64,000 bases of DNA. Source: Nocardioides sp. SLBN-35. Lineage in GTDB: Bacteria > Actinomycetota > Actinomycetes > Propionibacteriales > Nocardioidaceae. The position numbers and the translations under genes are program-made. Below are positions 7,967 to 16,430 of the stretch, piece by piece. Position 1 is the stretch's first letter. Each line of letters opens with the position of its first letter. The notes beneath the pieces were generated by a model. It was not told the origin of the DNA. It did not search any database and saw only the letters and a list, made by a program, of their open reading frames with translations. The stretch spans positions 4,278,001-4,342,000 of the forward strand of contig NZ_VFNU01000001.1 of the NCBI RefSeq assembly GCF_006715725.1, in the 5' to 3' direction.

Positions 7967-9268
7967 ATGGATCTCGGAACCCAGCCCCGCACGACAGCAG
8001 CCCTGCTGTCACGGGTCGGTGACCGGATCCGTTCCCGCAACGCCCTCATCATCGAGGAGTGGGAGGACATCACCGCCTGGGCCAGCGACCACATCGTCAC
8101 CGGTCCTGAGGGGGCCGCGACCATCACCGAGGGCTACCTCGACACCGGTGTCCCGATCGCAGGCGACGGCGCACCGCTGGTGTCGGAGTTCGCGTTGATG
8201 GAGCTCGTCGCCGTCCTCGACCGTACGCCCGACGGCGGGAAGGCGTACGTCGGCCGCGTCATCGAGTGCGCCTGGCGGCTCCCGAACGTCTACGCCGCCG
8301 TCTCCTCCGGCCGGTTGGCGCCGTGGCGGGCGGAGCGGATCGCCGACCTCACCCACGGCTTGTGTGCTGAGGCGGCTGGGTTCGTGGACCGGCAGTTGTG
8401 GAACGCCTCCGGAGTCGGCTGGGCCCAGCTCGAACGTCTCGTCACCGAAGCAGTGCTGCGGTTCGACCCCGAGCGGGCCGAGGCCGACCGTCAGAAGGCG
8501 AGCGATCACCGCCACTTCGACCTCGGCGACGTGGACGAGCACGGGCTGGTCCACCTCGACGGACTCCTGGACGCCGCGGATGGCTACGACCTCGACCTGG
8601 CTGTGTCCCGGCGCGCGCGGGTGTTGGGTCAGCTCGGTGACGACTCGTCGCTGGACGTGCGGCGTTCCAAGGCTGCCGCGGAGCTCGCCCGCCAGGACAT
8701 CGCGCTGGACCTGTTGATCCCGGACGCCGACACCGGCGAGGTCGTCGCGACCGTCCCGGGACGCAAGGTCGTCCTCAACATCCACCTCACCGACACCACC
8801 CTGACCGGGCACAACCCGGTCGGCCGCTGGGACGAAGGCCGCTGCCCCATCACCACCGCCCAGATCCGGGAGTGGCTGCGTGCGCGACACAGCACGATCA
8901 TCGTGCGGCCGGTCATCGACCTGGCCGACCACGTCCCCGTCACGGCCTACGAGATCCCCGACCGCCACAGGACCCGCGTGATCCTCCGCGATCCCACCTG
9001 CCGCTTCCCACACTGCACCCGCCCCGCGACCCGGTGCGACGTCGACCACCACCAGCCCTACGGGGAGGGCGGCAAGACCTGCCCGTGCAACCTGGTCGCG
9101 CTGTGCCGACGACACCACCGGGCCAAGACCCACTCACCGTGGCACTACGACACCCCGATGCCCGGCTCCTACGTGTGGACCAGCCCGAACGGGTTCCGGT
9201 TCCGCGTCGACCACCGCGGCACCCACCCCCTCCGCGACACCAGCGACACCGGCCCGCCCGACGAGTAG
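7967..9268 (+). CDS. DUF222 / 13E12-family protein with HNH endonuclease domain
   Basis: 433 residues. The DUF222 region spans roughly residues 15-330. The C-terminal HNH nuclease domain (about 340-390) has a complete zinc ribbon and catalytic core: CRFPHC, then CDVDHHQPYGEGG, CPCNLVALC and RRHHRAKTH. It therefore looks like an active metal-dependent nuclease. The ATG has GGGAGGA seven bases upstream. The family matches the REP13E12 proteins of Mycobacterium; its biological role is not established. It sits directly downstream of the REP-like block. Unlike the relative at 58042-59472 no LexA-type box is visible upstream. No intron, intein or transposase is associated. Confidence 0.9.
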   Translation: MDLGTQPRTTAALLSRVGDRIRSRNALIIEEWEDITAWASDHIVTGPEGAATITEGYLDTGVPIAGDGAPLVSEFALMELVAVLDRTPDGGKAYVGRVIECAWRLPNVYAAVSSGRLAPWRAERIADLTHGLCAEAAGFVDRQLWNASGVGWAQLERLVTEAVLRFDPERAEADRQKASDHRHFDLGDVDEHGLVHLDGLLDAADGYDLDLAVSRRARVLGQLGDDSSLDVRRSKAAAELARQDIALDLLIPDADTGEVVATVPGRKVVLNIHLTDTTLTGHNPVGRWDEGRCPITTAQIREWLRARHSTIIVRPVIDLADHVPVTAYEIPDRHRTRVILRDPTCRFPHCTRPATRCDVDHHQPYGEGGKTCPCNLVALCRRHHRAKTHSPWHYDTPMPGSYVWTSPNGFRFRVDHRGTHPLRDTSDTGPPDE

Positions 9269-9283
9269 CGACCCCGCCCCGCA

Positions 9284-9309
9284 CCCCGCAGGACCTCACG
9301 CCTGCGGGG
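9284..9309. terminator. Bidirectional hairpin between convergent genes
   Basis: CCCCGCAGG and CCTGCGGGG form a perfect 9-bp stem with an 8-base loop, 16 bases after the DUF222 stop and 17 bases from the stop of the convergent minus-strand gene. No U run follows on either strand. Confidence 0.65.
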
Positions 9310-9326
9310 GCATCGGTGCGCGCAGG

Positions 9327-9743
9327 TCAGCGGCCGCCGGCGTACTGCTCGGCGGTGTAGGTGATGGTGCTGCCGGTGCGCGGGTCGGTGACCACGACCC
9401 TCTGGTCGACCGACGACCAGTCCACCTCGAGAGGCGACCCGGCCTCGGAGTCGAGGAACGGGTAGGCGGCGACGAAGCGGTAGTCGTTCTCGGCGCCGTC
9501 GTGGACGGCCGTGATCTCGAGGTGGGTGCGCTCCGAGCGCACGGGGGTCGCGGGATAGCGGCTGACGACGACGCAGTAGCCCTGCAGCCCCGACAGGGTC
9601 GGATCGGTGTCGCAGTCGGTCCACAGCTCCTCGCGCCCGAGGCCGTCGAGCAGCTTGAGGCCGCCCCAGGCCAGGGTCACGAGCAGCAGCACGACCACGG
9701 CCGTCCCGGCCGACGACAGTGCCGCCACCTTGGTCCTCGACAT
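9327..9743 (-). CDS. Hypothetical membrane-anchored protein
   Basis: Not recognised. 138 residues with one N-terminal membrane segment (about residues 10-30) and an extracytoplasmic remainder containing two Cys (in LWTDCDTDP and GYCVVVSRYP) that could form a disulfide. The ATG at 9743 is preferred over an in-frame GTG three codons earlier, since an AGGG lies 8 bases before it. It follows the sialidase-repeat gene by 19 bases on the same strand and probably shares its mRNA. Confidence 0.6.
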   Translation of the reverse strand: MSRTKVAALSSAGTAVVVLLLVTLAWGGLKLLDGLGREELWTDCDTDPTLSGLQGYCVVVSRYPATPVRSERTHLEITAVHDGAENDYRFVAAYPFLDSEAGSPLEVDWSSVDQRVVVTDPRTGSTITYTAEQYAGGR

Positions 9744-9762
9744 GGGCTGCACCCTGCCCCGC

Positions 9763-10956
9763 TCAGCGTGCCGCGAACCGCTCCCAGGTCACACCGTCGT
9801 CGCTCGAGCGCCAGGCCGTCCCGTCGGCCGCGCCGACCCACAAAACCGGGCCGCCGTCGTACTCGATCGCGAGGATGCCGGCCTCGGCCAGGTCGGCCAG
9901 GTCGGCGACGTCGGTCGCCACCTTGGTGAGCCGGCCGCCAGCCACCTGCCACACGCCCGCATCGACGGGCCCGCGCGCGCCCTGGCGCTCGATCGTCGCG
10001 AGCACCCGGAGCCCGCCCTTCCTGTCGATCCAAGCGCCGGAGACGGTCGGCCACTCCGTGTCGCGGTCGACCTCGTCACGGGTCCAGGCGGTCGGGTCGG
10101 CGGCGCGTGCGGTGTCGACGGCGAGGAGCGGGAACAGGGTGGCGCCGTCCCCTCCCTCGAGGACGACGTGGGGTGCACCGGCGCCGGCGTCGGCGATCCA
10201 GGGCAGGAAGGTGCCGGGGAGCTCGGACTGCTGCCAGGTCGCGCCGCCGTCGTCGGACCAGTGGCGGGTGACGGCGTCGCCGTGGGTGTCCACGGCAGTG
10301 AGCCGACCACCGTAGGCCGCGAGCCCCCGTACGCCGTCCGGGACCGGCACCTCGTGGCCGCTGCCGTCGGGAGCCACGGCCGCGAGTGTCGTCGATGCCC
10401 CGTCGAGCAGCACGACCGGGACCTCGCCGGCGGCGACCGGTGCCTGCGTCCGGGCGACCCGCACCGGGGTGGCACGCCCGTCCGCGACGTCGACGATGGA
10501 CAGCTCGCGACCCTCCCAGCCGTCGCGGAGCACGAACCGTCCCTCGCCGAGCGGTGTGGCCTCGGTCCCCGCGGTGACCTCGCGCAGGCGGCGGTGGGCG
10601 AACCCGTCGGCGGTCAGAGCGAGGATCCAGTGCTGCTCGTCGCGGCCGCACCAGATCGCGATCCGCTGGTCGGGTGCACCCGGGGTGGTGGCGATGTCGA
10701 GGAGTCCGGCGTCGTCCGCGTCGACCGTCCCGCGCAGGTCCACGGCCCGTGTGGACGGGGCGTCGGCCGAGACGGTCGGCGACGCGACCGGAGGCGCGGG
10801 CGACGGAGCCTCGCCGCCCGGGCCGAGCAGCCGGACGGAGGCGACGATGCCCGCGACGGCCGCGACGGCCAGCGCCGCGGCACCGAGCGCGGCTGCCCGC
10901 TGCCGGGCGCGCCGAGCCCGCCTCCGCCGGATCGGGTCCTCGGGTCCACCGTCCAT
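9763..10956 (-). CDS. Membrane-anchored BNR / sialidase-fold repeat protein
   Basis: 397 residues: an Arg-rich cytoplasmic start, one membrane segment at about residues 20-42, then a large extracytoplasmic part. Asp-box repeats typical of sialidase-like beta-propellers are visible as WSDDGGATWQQ and SSDDGVTWERF. No sialidase catalytic set is obvious, so a binding or structural propeller is more likely than an enzyme. The ATG is set by AGGAGG four bases upstream; an in-frame extension further up lacks such support. It is the first gene of a two-gene run with 9327-9743. Confidence 0.65.
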   Translation of the reverse strand: MDGGPEDPIRRRRARRARQRAAALGAAALAVAAVAGIVASVRLLGPGGEAPSPAPPVASPTVSADAPSTRAVDLRGTVDADDAGLLDIATTPGAPDQRIAIWCGRDEQHWILALTADGFAHRRLREVTAGTEATPLGEGRFVLRDGWEGRELSIVDVADGRATPVRVARTQAPVAAGEVPVVLLDGASTTLAAVAPDGSGHEVPVPDGVRGLAAYGGRLTAVDTHGDAVTRHWSDDGGATWQQSELPGTFLPWIADAGAGAPHVVLEGGDGATLFPLLAVDTARAADPTAWTRDEVDRDTEWPTVSGAWIDRKGGLRVLATIERQGARGPVDAGVWQVAGGRLTKVATDVADLADLAEAGILAIEYDGGPVLWVGAADGTAWRSSDDGVTWERFAAR

Positions 10957-11049
10957 CGCACCTCCTACACGTGTCGCCCACCCTGTCACCGTTCACGACT
11001 CACCGCGTGCGGAAAAGGTTGCGTCGGTCGGGCTCGTTAGGGTGACGGC

Positions 11050-11649
11050 GTGCCGACCTTCGTGCTCGCCTCCGCCTCCCCCGCGCGCCTGGCGACCCTC
11101 CGCAGCGCCGGTCTCGACCCCCGGGTGATCGTGTCCGGGGTCGACGAGTCCCAGGTCGCCGGCGTCCCTCCCGCCGAGCTGGCGCTGCGCCTGGCCGAGC
11201 TCAAGTGCGGCGCCGTGGCCGGCCGCGAGGACGTCCCGGCCGACGGCCTGGTCCTCGGCTGCGACTCGGTGCTCGAGCTCGACGGGGTCGCCCTCGGCAA
11301 GCCCGACGACGCCGACGACGCCGTACGCCGCTGGCAGGCGATGCGGGGACGGTCCGGCGTGCTGCACACGGGCCACTGCCTACACGACCGCGCCACCGCG
11401 CACCAGATCGCCGCGACCGCCTCGACCACGGTCCACTTCGCCGACCTCGCCGACGACGAGATCACGGCGTACGTCGCGACCGGCGAGCCGCTCCACGTCG
11501 CCGGCGCGTTCACCGTCGACGGTCTCGGCGGCGGGTTCGTGACCAGCATCGAGGGCGACCACCACAACGTCGTCGGGGTCAGCCTGCCGCTGCTGCGCGG
11601 GATGGTCCGGGAGCTCGGGCACTCGTGGACCGACCTCTGGGCCCGCTGA
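11050..11649 (+). CDS. maf: Maf-like nucleoside triphosphate pyrophosphatase
   Basis: A 199-residue house-cleaning enzyme that hydrolyses non-canonical or surplus NTPs (dTTP, UTP or modified bases in studied relatives) to the monophosphate. The N-terminal SASPARLATLRSAGL motif and the GCDSVLELDG motif near residue 75 are the family hallmarks; GAFTVDGLGGGF is near the C-terminus. A TAGGGT box at 11038-11043 ends six bases before the GTG, so the mRNA is probably leaderless. The next gene begins within its last 25 bases. Confidence 0.9.
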   Translation: MPTFVLASASPARLATLRSAGLDPRVIVSGVDESQVAGVPPAELALRLAELKCGAVAGREDVPADGLVLGCDSVLELDGVALGKPDDADDAVRRWQAMRGRSGVLHTGHCLHDRATAHQIAATASTTVHFADLADDEITAYVATGEPLHVAGAFTVDGLGGGFVTSIEGDHHNVVGVSLPLLRGMVRELGHSWTDLWAR

Positions 11650-12761
11650 TCCGGCTGCTCGCCGCCCTGCTGGCGCTGCCCGTGCTGGTGCCGGCGCTCC
11701 TGCCGGCGACGGCCCATGCCGACGCGCCCACCCTCACCCCCGGCAGCCACGCGATCACGCTGCCCACCGACGCGCCCGCGACCTTCCGGCTCGAGCGCAC
11801 CGCGACGGGCAGCACCCTCCACGTCGGGCTCTGGTACGTCGGCGCCGGCGACTCGGTCGGCGAGGGCGTCCGCCTCACCATCGGCACGACGCCCGCCGAC
11901 ACCGGCTGCGGCAGCGGCGCGGTGTTCCGCCCGACCATCGGCGAGCCGGCGCCACTGCTCACCACGACGGCCTCGACCTGGACCGACGAGGCCGAGCATC
12001 CCTGCGGGACGGTGGAGGAGCTGTTCGTGACGGTGGGCGTCCCGAGCGACCCGCTCGACGGGGGACGGGCGGCGACGCTGGTCGTCGAGGAGGAGCCGCC
12101 GCTGTCGGCGTACGCGTTCGACCTGCTGCGCGAGCCGGCGGACCCGGCGTGGGAGCCGGTGGATCCGGGACCGTCGGCCGAGCCCGTCGCGGCCGGGGCG
12201 ACACCCGCGGACGCGCCGGTCGTCGAGCCGGGCAGCTACGAGGTCCGGGTGCGGCCCGGCCGGCAGGCCGTGGTGGGGATCCCGGTCGACTGGGACCAGT
12301 CCCTGCGAGCCCAGGTCGACGGCAGCACCGAGGCGACCGTGACGATCCTGGGCCCGGTGCTCGGTGAGGACGTCGCGTCGAGCGCGCCCGGGCAGGCGCA
12401 GTCCTGGGTGACGTCGTACCTCCACCGGAACTCGTTCGACCCGACCCGCGCGGGCGCCTCGCTCGCGGGCATGCGCTACGTGCTCGTCGGGCTGCCGCCG
12501 AACGCCGCCCCGGCGACGGTCACCCTGACCCTGGCCGTCGACGGGAGCCCGGGCGACGGGGTCCCGGACTACGCCGTCGCGTCCCCGAGCGGCTCCCCGT
12601 CCTCCGACCGGTCCGCCGACCCCACCGACGACGACAGCGCGCCGACCCCGATCTGGATCGGAGCCGGCGCGCTGGTGGTACTCGTCGCGGTGGCGCTCGG
12701 CGTACGCCGCCACCGCGGGAGACGTCCTACTCGACGGGGAGCCCGAGTCCGCGGGCGATGA
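11625..12761 (+). CDS. Secreted protein with C-terminal membrane anchor
   Basis: Not recognised as a named family. 378 residues: a signal peptide (hydrophobic from about residue 8 to 25, cut after ATAHA), a long extracytoplasmic part with two similar halves that each begin PGSHAITLP or PGSYEVRVR, a Ser/Asp-rich linker, one membrane helix (IWIGAGALVVLVAVALGV) and an Arg-rich tail. The repeated half suggests two beta-sandwich domains. The GTG at 11625 lies inside maf and gives a complete signal peptide; it overlaps maf by 25 bases. The 3' end runs 35 bases into the convergent acyl-CoA dehydrogenase gene. Confidence 0.65.
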   Translation: MDRPLGPLIRLLAALLALPVLVPALLPATAHADAPTLTPGSHAITLPTDAPATFRLERTATGSTLHVGLWYVGAGDSVGEGVRLTIGTTPADTGCGSGAVFRPTIGEPAPLLTTTASTWTDEAEHPCGTVEELFVTVGVPSDPLDGGRAATLVVEEEPPLSAYAFDLLREPADPAWEPVDPGPSAEPVAAGATPADAPVVEPGSYEVRVRPGRQAVVGIPVDWDQSLRAQVDGSTEATVTILGPVLGEDVASSAPGQAQSWVTSYLHRNSFDPTRAGASLAGMRYVLVGLPPNAAPATVTLTLAVDGSPGDGVPDYAVASPSGSPSSDRSADPTDDDSAPTPIWIGAGALVVLVAVALGVRRHRGRRPTRRGARVRGR

Positions 12762-13926
12762 GCATCCGCTGCACCTCGGAGGTGCCCTCGCCGATCTCGA
12801 GGATCTTGGCGTCGCGGTAGAACCGCGCGACGGGGTACTCCTCCATGAAGCCGTAGCCGCCGAAGACCTGGGTGGCGATCCGGGTCGCGGTGACCGCGGA
12901 CTCGCTGGCGTAGAGCTTGGCGACCGAGGCGGCCTGCTTGAACTCCTTCATCGACGGGCCGCGGCCGCCCTCCATCGCGTCCTTCATCGCGGCCGCGCGG
13001 TAGGTCAGCATCCGCGAGGCGTGCAGCATCACCTCGAGGTCGGCGATCTGGAAGGCCACGCCCTGCTTGCGCCCGATCGGGCCGCCCATGGTCTGGCGGT
13101 CGAGTGAGTACTCGACGCACAGGTCGACGCACGCCTGGATCAGGCCGACGGCGAGCGCGGCGATCGCGACCCGGCCGTCGTCGAGGATGGCGAGGAACTG
13201 GGCGTACCCGCGACCACGCTCGCCCACCAGGTTGTGCTCGGGCACCCGGCAGTCGGTGAACGAGAGCGGGTGGGTGTCGGAGATGTGCCAACCGAGCTTG
13301 TCGTACGGCGGCTCCGCGACGAAGCCGGGCGTCCCCGCGGGCACGATGATCGCGGAGATCTCCGGCTTGCCGGACTCGGAGACGCCGGTGCGTGCGGTGA
13401 CCGTCACCAGGCTGGTGATGTCGGAGCCGGAGTTGGTGATGAACTGCTTGCCGCCGTTGATCACCCACTCGCCGTTGTCGAGCTCGGCGCGGGTCTTGGT
13501 GGCGCCGGCGTCGGAGCCGGCACCCGGCTCGGTGAGGCCGAACCCGGCCAGTCGCCGGCCGGCGACCAGGTCGGGCAGCCAGGTCTTCTTCTGCTCGTCG
13601 GTGCCGTAGGTCAGGATCGGGTTGATGCCGAGGCCGACGCCCGCCTCGAGCGTCACGCCCAGGGACTGGTCGACCCGGCCGAGCTCCTCGATCGCCAGGC
13701 ACAGCGAGGTGAACGGACCGTCGGCCGCGTCGAGCCCGGCGCCGCCGTACTCCTCGGGAGCGGTGAGGCCGAACAGCCCCAGCTCCCCCATCTTCTGGAC
13801 CACGTCGGTCGGGAAGTGGTGCGCCTTGTCCCACTCCGCGACGTGCGGGCGGATGGTGGCCTCGGCGAAGTCCCGGACGGTACGGCGGAACTCCTCGTGC
13901 TCGCGCGACAGCTCGAACTGGGTCAT
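12727..13926 (-). CDS. Acyl-CoA dehydrogenase
   Basis: 399-residue flavoenzyme that oxidises acyl-CoA thioesters to the 2-enoyl form and passes electrons to ETF. All three domains are present: helical N-terminal domain, middle beta domain with GFGLTEPGAGSDAG (FAD/substrate contacts), and C-terminal helices with VFGGYGFMEEYP and EIGEGTSEVQRM, where the Glu of EGT is the usual catalytic base. A TACGAT box (13933-13938) lies six bases before the ATG. The palindrome at 13947-13964 then falls on the -35 region and suggests repression by a fatty-acid-type regulator. Substrate chain length cannot be told. Confidence 0.9.
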   Translation of the reverse strand: MTQFELSREHEEFRRTVRDFAEATIRPHVAEWDKAHHFPTDVVQKMGELGLFGLTAPEEYGGAGLDAADGPFTSLCLAIEELGRVDQSLGVTLEAGVGLGINPILTYGTDEQKKTWLPDLVAGRRLAGFGLTEPGAGSDAGATKTRAELDNGEWVINGGKQFITNSGSDITSLVTVTARTGVSESGKPEISAIIVPAGTPGFVAEPPYDKLGWHISDTHPLSFTDCRVPEHNLVGERGRGYAQFLAILDDGRVAIAALAVGLIQACVDLCVEYSLDRQTMGGPIGRKQGVAFQIADLEVMLHASRMLTYRAAAMKDAMEGGRGPSMKEFKQAASVAKLYASESAVTATRIATQVFGGYGFMEEYPVARFYRDAKILEIGEGTSEVQRMLIARGLGLPVE

Positions 13927-13946
13927 GGCCCCATCGTAAGGCACGA

Positions 13947-13964
13947 GGTTAATGATTGTTAACC
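13947..13964. promoter_or_regulatory. Candidate operator of acyl-CoA dehydrogenase gene
   Basis: GGTTAA and TTAACC form a 6-bp inverted repeat around TGATTG, a notably AT-rich site for this genome. Counting from the TACGAT -10 box it covers the -35 region of the acyl-CoA dehydrogenase promoter. No adjacent regulator gene is visible. Confidence 0.5.
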
Positions 13965-14020
13965 AGCGGGCCTGTCGATTTTCCCCGCACCGGCAACGGA
14001 TTCATCGGAGGATGGCCCCC

Positions 14021-14590
14021 ATGACCCCCGTCTCCCGCACCTTCACCGCGCTCGCCTGCGCGGCCGGGCTCCTGCTCACCGCCCCCGGCTCGGCCTCCGC
14101 CGCCGACCTGGTCCACACCGACCCGGCGCGCGACGCGCAGAGCGGCCCGGTCGACAGCGAACGGCTCCACCCCGCGCGGAACGAGCGCCGCGCCGACATC
14201 CGCCGCGTGGAGATCAGCCACGGCGCCGAGACCCTGACCGTCCGTCTCCGCACCCGGGGCGCACTGCCCACCAAGAAGACCTTCCTGGCCACGCAGGTCA
14301 AGACCCCGTCCGGCACCTTCGACGTCACCTACCTGCGCTTCTACGGCGAGTCCGGCGTCTCGATGACGCGCAAGCTCGACGAGATCCCGTGCGAGGGGCT
14401 GACGGCCACGCCTGAGCGCAAGGCCATCACGTTCGTCGTCCCGACCGCGTGCCTCGGGACGCCCGCATGGGTGCGGGTCGGCGTCGGGGTCGCCCGCATG
14501 CACGAGCGGACGATGGTGATGGACGACGGATTCAGCCGCGGCCCGATCGGCGACCAGCTGCACCTGTCGAAGCGGATCGCCCGGGGCTGA
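14021..14590 (+). CDS. Secreted hypothetical protein
   Basis: Not recognised. 189 residues: signal peptide with a hydrophobic core (TALACAAGLLLTA) ending at about residue 27 (ASA), then a mature domain rich in beta-prone stretches with two Cys (EIPCEGL and VPTACLG) that could pair. The ATG at 14021 is chosen because GGAGG lies nine bases before it; an ATG three codons earlier would sit directly on that site. Its stop is 4 bases from the stop of the convergent GGDEF gene. Confidence 0.7.
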   Translation: MTPVSRTFTALACAAGLLLTAPGSASAADLVHTDPARDAQSGPVDSERLHPARNERRADIRRVEISHGAETLTVRLRTRGALPTKKTFLATQVKTPSGTFDVTYLRFYGESGVSMTRKLDEIPCEGLTATPERKAITFVVPTACLGTPAWVRVGVGVARMHERTMVMDDGFSRGPIGDQLHLSKRIARG

Positions 14591-14594
14591 GCCC

Positions 14595-15776
14595 TCACGC
14601 CGTACGGCGGCCGCCGTCGACGAGGAAGGGAGGGCGGTCGGTGTAGCGCACGGCCCTGGCTCGTCCGGCCGCCTTGGCCTCGTAGAGCGCCTGGTCGGCC
14701 CGGGCGAGCACCGGCGCGACGTCGTCGCCGGGCAGTGCCGCCGCGATGCCGAAGCTCACGGTGGGCATGGGTCCGCCCTCACCGCGGTAGCGCAGGGCGA
14801 TGGCTGCTGCCACCTCCTCCGCCGGCGTCCCGTCGGTGAGCAGGACGAACTCGTCGCCGCCGAGTCGGGCCACGATCCCCCGCATCCCGACCACTGCGCG
14901 GCACGCGTCCGCGAAGGCGGTCAGCGCACGGTCTCCGGCAGCATGCCCGAAGCTGTCGTTGATTCCCTTGAACCCGTCGAGGTCGGCCACCACGATCGCG
15001 GTCTCGGCGCGAACCGGTCCGTCGTCGATCGTGCGCTGGGCGGCGCGCAGGAACTCGACGCGGTTGAGGAGGCCGGTCAAGCCGTCACGCGTCGCCTGGC
15101 GGCGCAGCTCGGTCGTCTGCTGCTCGTGGCTGAGAGCGGACATGCTGAAGGTGACCACGACGAGGAGCAGCATGGTCAGCAGCGTGGTCACCTGTCCGCC
15201 GAAGACGGCCTCGAAGACCGGATGCGTCGGCCCGACGACGACGAAGGCCACGGCCCGTCCCAGGTAGAACGCCGCGATCCCACCCGACGCGATGGCCATG
15301 GCCCGCACGGCGAAGCGGAACTGGGCGCGCCGGTCCCGATCAGGAGCCTCCCGCAGGAGCAGGACCAGCTCTGCGGCCGACCGGCCGATCAGGACGCCCA
15401 TGGCCACCAGGTAGACCGCCCCGCCGGACCAGACGTCGGAGCGCGGATCGTCCAGCAGCGATGCCAGCAGGACGACGACCGGCACCACGGCGAGCTCCCA
15501 CTTGGCGACGGGACGCTCCCTCAGGGAACGGGCACCGGCCCACACGCAGCCGGCACCGAGAACGGCGATCGTGTTGCCCGCGGGGTTCGCCGCCACCTGG
15601 GCCGGCGTGTCGTTGAAGAGGAAGAGCAGGGCGCTCACCACGAACGCCGCCAGCGAGAGGCACCACCACGCGCTGTAGGCAGATCGGGTCGAGCGGTAGG
15701 TGACGCCGTAGAACAGCGCGAGCACGCAGACCGCCACGAGGCCGAAGGCCACGCGCAGGGTCAGGGTGTCCAGCAT
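14595..15776 (-). CDS. Membrane diguanylate cyclase (GGDEF)
   Basis: 393 residues. The N-terminal ~200 form about seven hydrophobic segments, a likely membrane sensor; the GGDEF domain follows (about 230-390). It has RDGLTGLLNRVEF at the domain start, DLDGFKGINDSFGH (metal and guanine contacts) and RLGGDEFVLL (active site near residue 305), so it should make cyclic di-GMP. There is no EAL domain. The usual RxxD inhibitory site is not evident five residues before the active site. A TAGCCT box at 15784-15789 (minus strand) predicts a leaderless mRNA starting at the ATG at 15776. Confidence 0.88.
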   Translation of the reverse strand: MLDTLTLRVAFGLVAVCVLALFYGVTYRSTRSAYSAWWCLSLAAFVVSALLFLFNDTPAQVAANPAGNTIAVLGAGCVWAGARSLRERPVAKWELAVVPVVVLLASLLDDPRSDVWSGGAVYLVAMGVLIGRSAAELVLLLREAPDRDRRAQFRFAVRAMAIASGGIAAFYLGRAVAFVVVGPTHPVFEAVFGGQVTTLLTMLLLVVVTFSMSALSHEQQTTELRRQATRDGLTGLLNRVEFLRAAQRTIDDGPVRAETAIVVADLDGFKGINDSFGHAAGDRALTAFADACRAVVGMRGIVARLGGDEFVLLTDGTPAEEVAAAIALRYRGEGGPMPTVSFGIAAALPGDDVAPVLARADQALYEAKAAGRARAVRYTDRPPFLVDGGRRTA

Positions 15777-15880
15777 GCCATCGAGGCTAGGTCGCTCTGG
15801 CGGACCTGCGTGGCGGAGTGGGCAGATCATGACCGAAGGCCTCGTGACCATGGTCAATTCGGATGGATCTACGGCGGTTC

Positions 15881-15902
15881 GGCCGGGACGATCGTCCCGG
15901 CC
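15881..15902. promoter_or_regulatory. Perfect 22-bp palindrome between divergent genes
   Basis: GGCCGGGACGA is followed at once by its exact complement, with no loop. It lies 92 bases before the GGDEF start and 46 bases before the PH-domain gene start. Since both genes read outwards it is more likely a regulator site or upstream structure than a terminator. No neighbouring regulator gene. Confidence 0.45.
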
Positions 15903-15947
15903 TCGTCCGGGCCGGGGCCCGACGCGTCAGCACGTAGGCTCGCCGGC

Positions 15948-16430
15948 GTGAGCCAGCTGCGCGATCCCGCCCACCGGGTCAGTCCCCGTGCCCGCCTGAT
16001 GTGGCACGTCGAGACCGGGATCACCGCACTCGTGGTGGCGATCGGGCTCGGGGTGGCCGCGGTGCTGCTCGGGCCGGACGGCCTGCGCTGGTGGCTGCTG
16101 GCGCTGGCGGTGGTCGTGTGCGCGACGGTGGCGGTCGTCGTACCGCAGTGGAGATATGCCGTGCACCGCTGGGAGGTCTCGGCCGACGCGGTCTACACCC
16201 AGCGCGGCTGGTGGGCCCAGGAGCGCCGGATCGCGCCGATGTCGCGGGTGCAGACGGTCGACCTCGCCCAGGGACCGCTGGCGCGGCTGTTCGGGCTCGC
16301 GACGGTCACGGTGACGACGGCCTCGGCGGCCGGGCCGCTGCAGATCGAGGGGCTGGACCGCCCGGTGGCGCTCGCCCTCGTCAACGAGCTGACCCGCAAG
16401 GCCGACCTCGTCGAGGGCGACGCGACGTGA
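15948..16430 (+). CDS. PH domain-containing membrane protein (YdbS-like)
   Basis: 160 residues: two hydrophobic segments (about residues 25-45 and 48-66), then a DUF304/PH-like domain with VSADAVYTQRGWWAQERRIAP and VQTVDLAQGPLARLFGLATV, the pattern of YdbS-type proteins. A TAGGCT box (15935-15940) ends seven bases before the GTG, so the mRNA is probably leaderless. The last four bases overlap the GTG of the three-PH-domain gene: a tightly coupled pair, as ydbS-ydbT is in Bacillus. Confidence 0.85.
   Translation: MSQLRDPAHRVSPRARLMWHVETGITALVVAIGLGVAAVLLGPDGLRWWLLALAVVVCATVAVVVPQWRYAVHRWEVSADAVYTQRGWWAQERRIAPMSRVQTVDLAQGPLARLFGLATVTVTTASAAGPLQIEGLDRPVALALVNELTRKADLVEGDAT

Noticed and set aside
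7967..9268. Homing endonuclease in an intron, intein or transposon
   Set aside because: It is a free-standing gene with its own ribosome site, no split host gene, no terminal inverted repeats and no target duplication seen.
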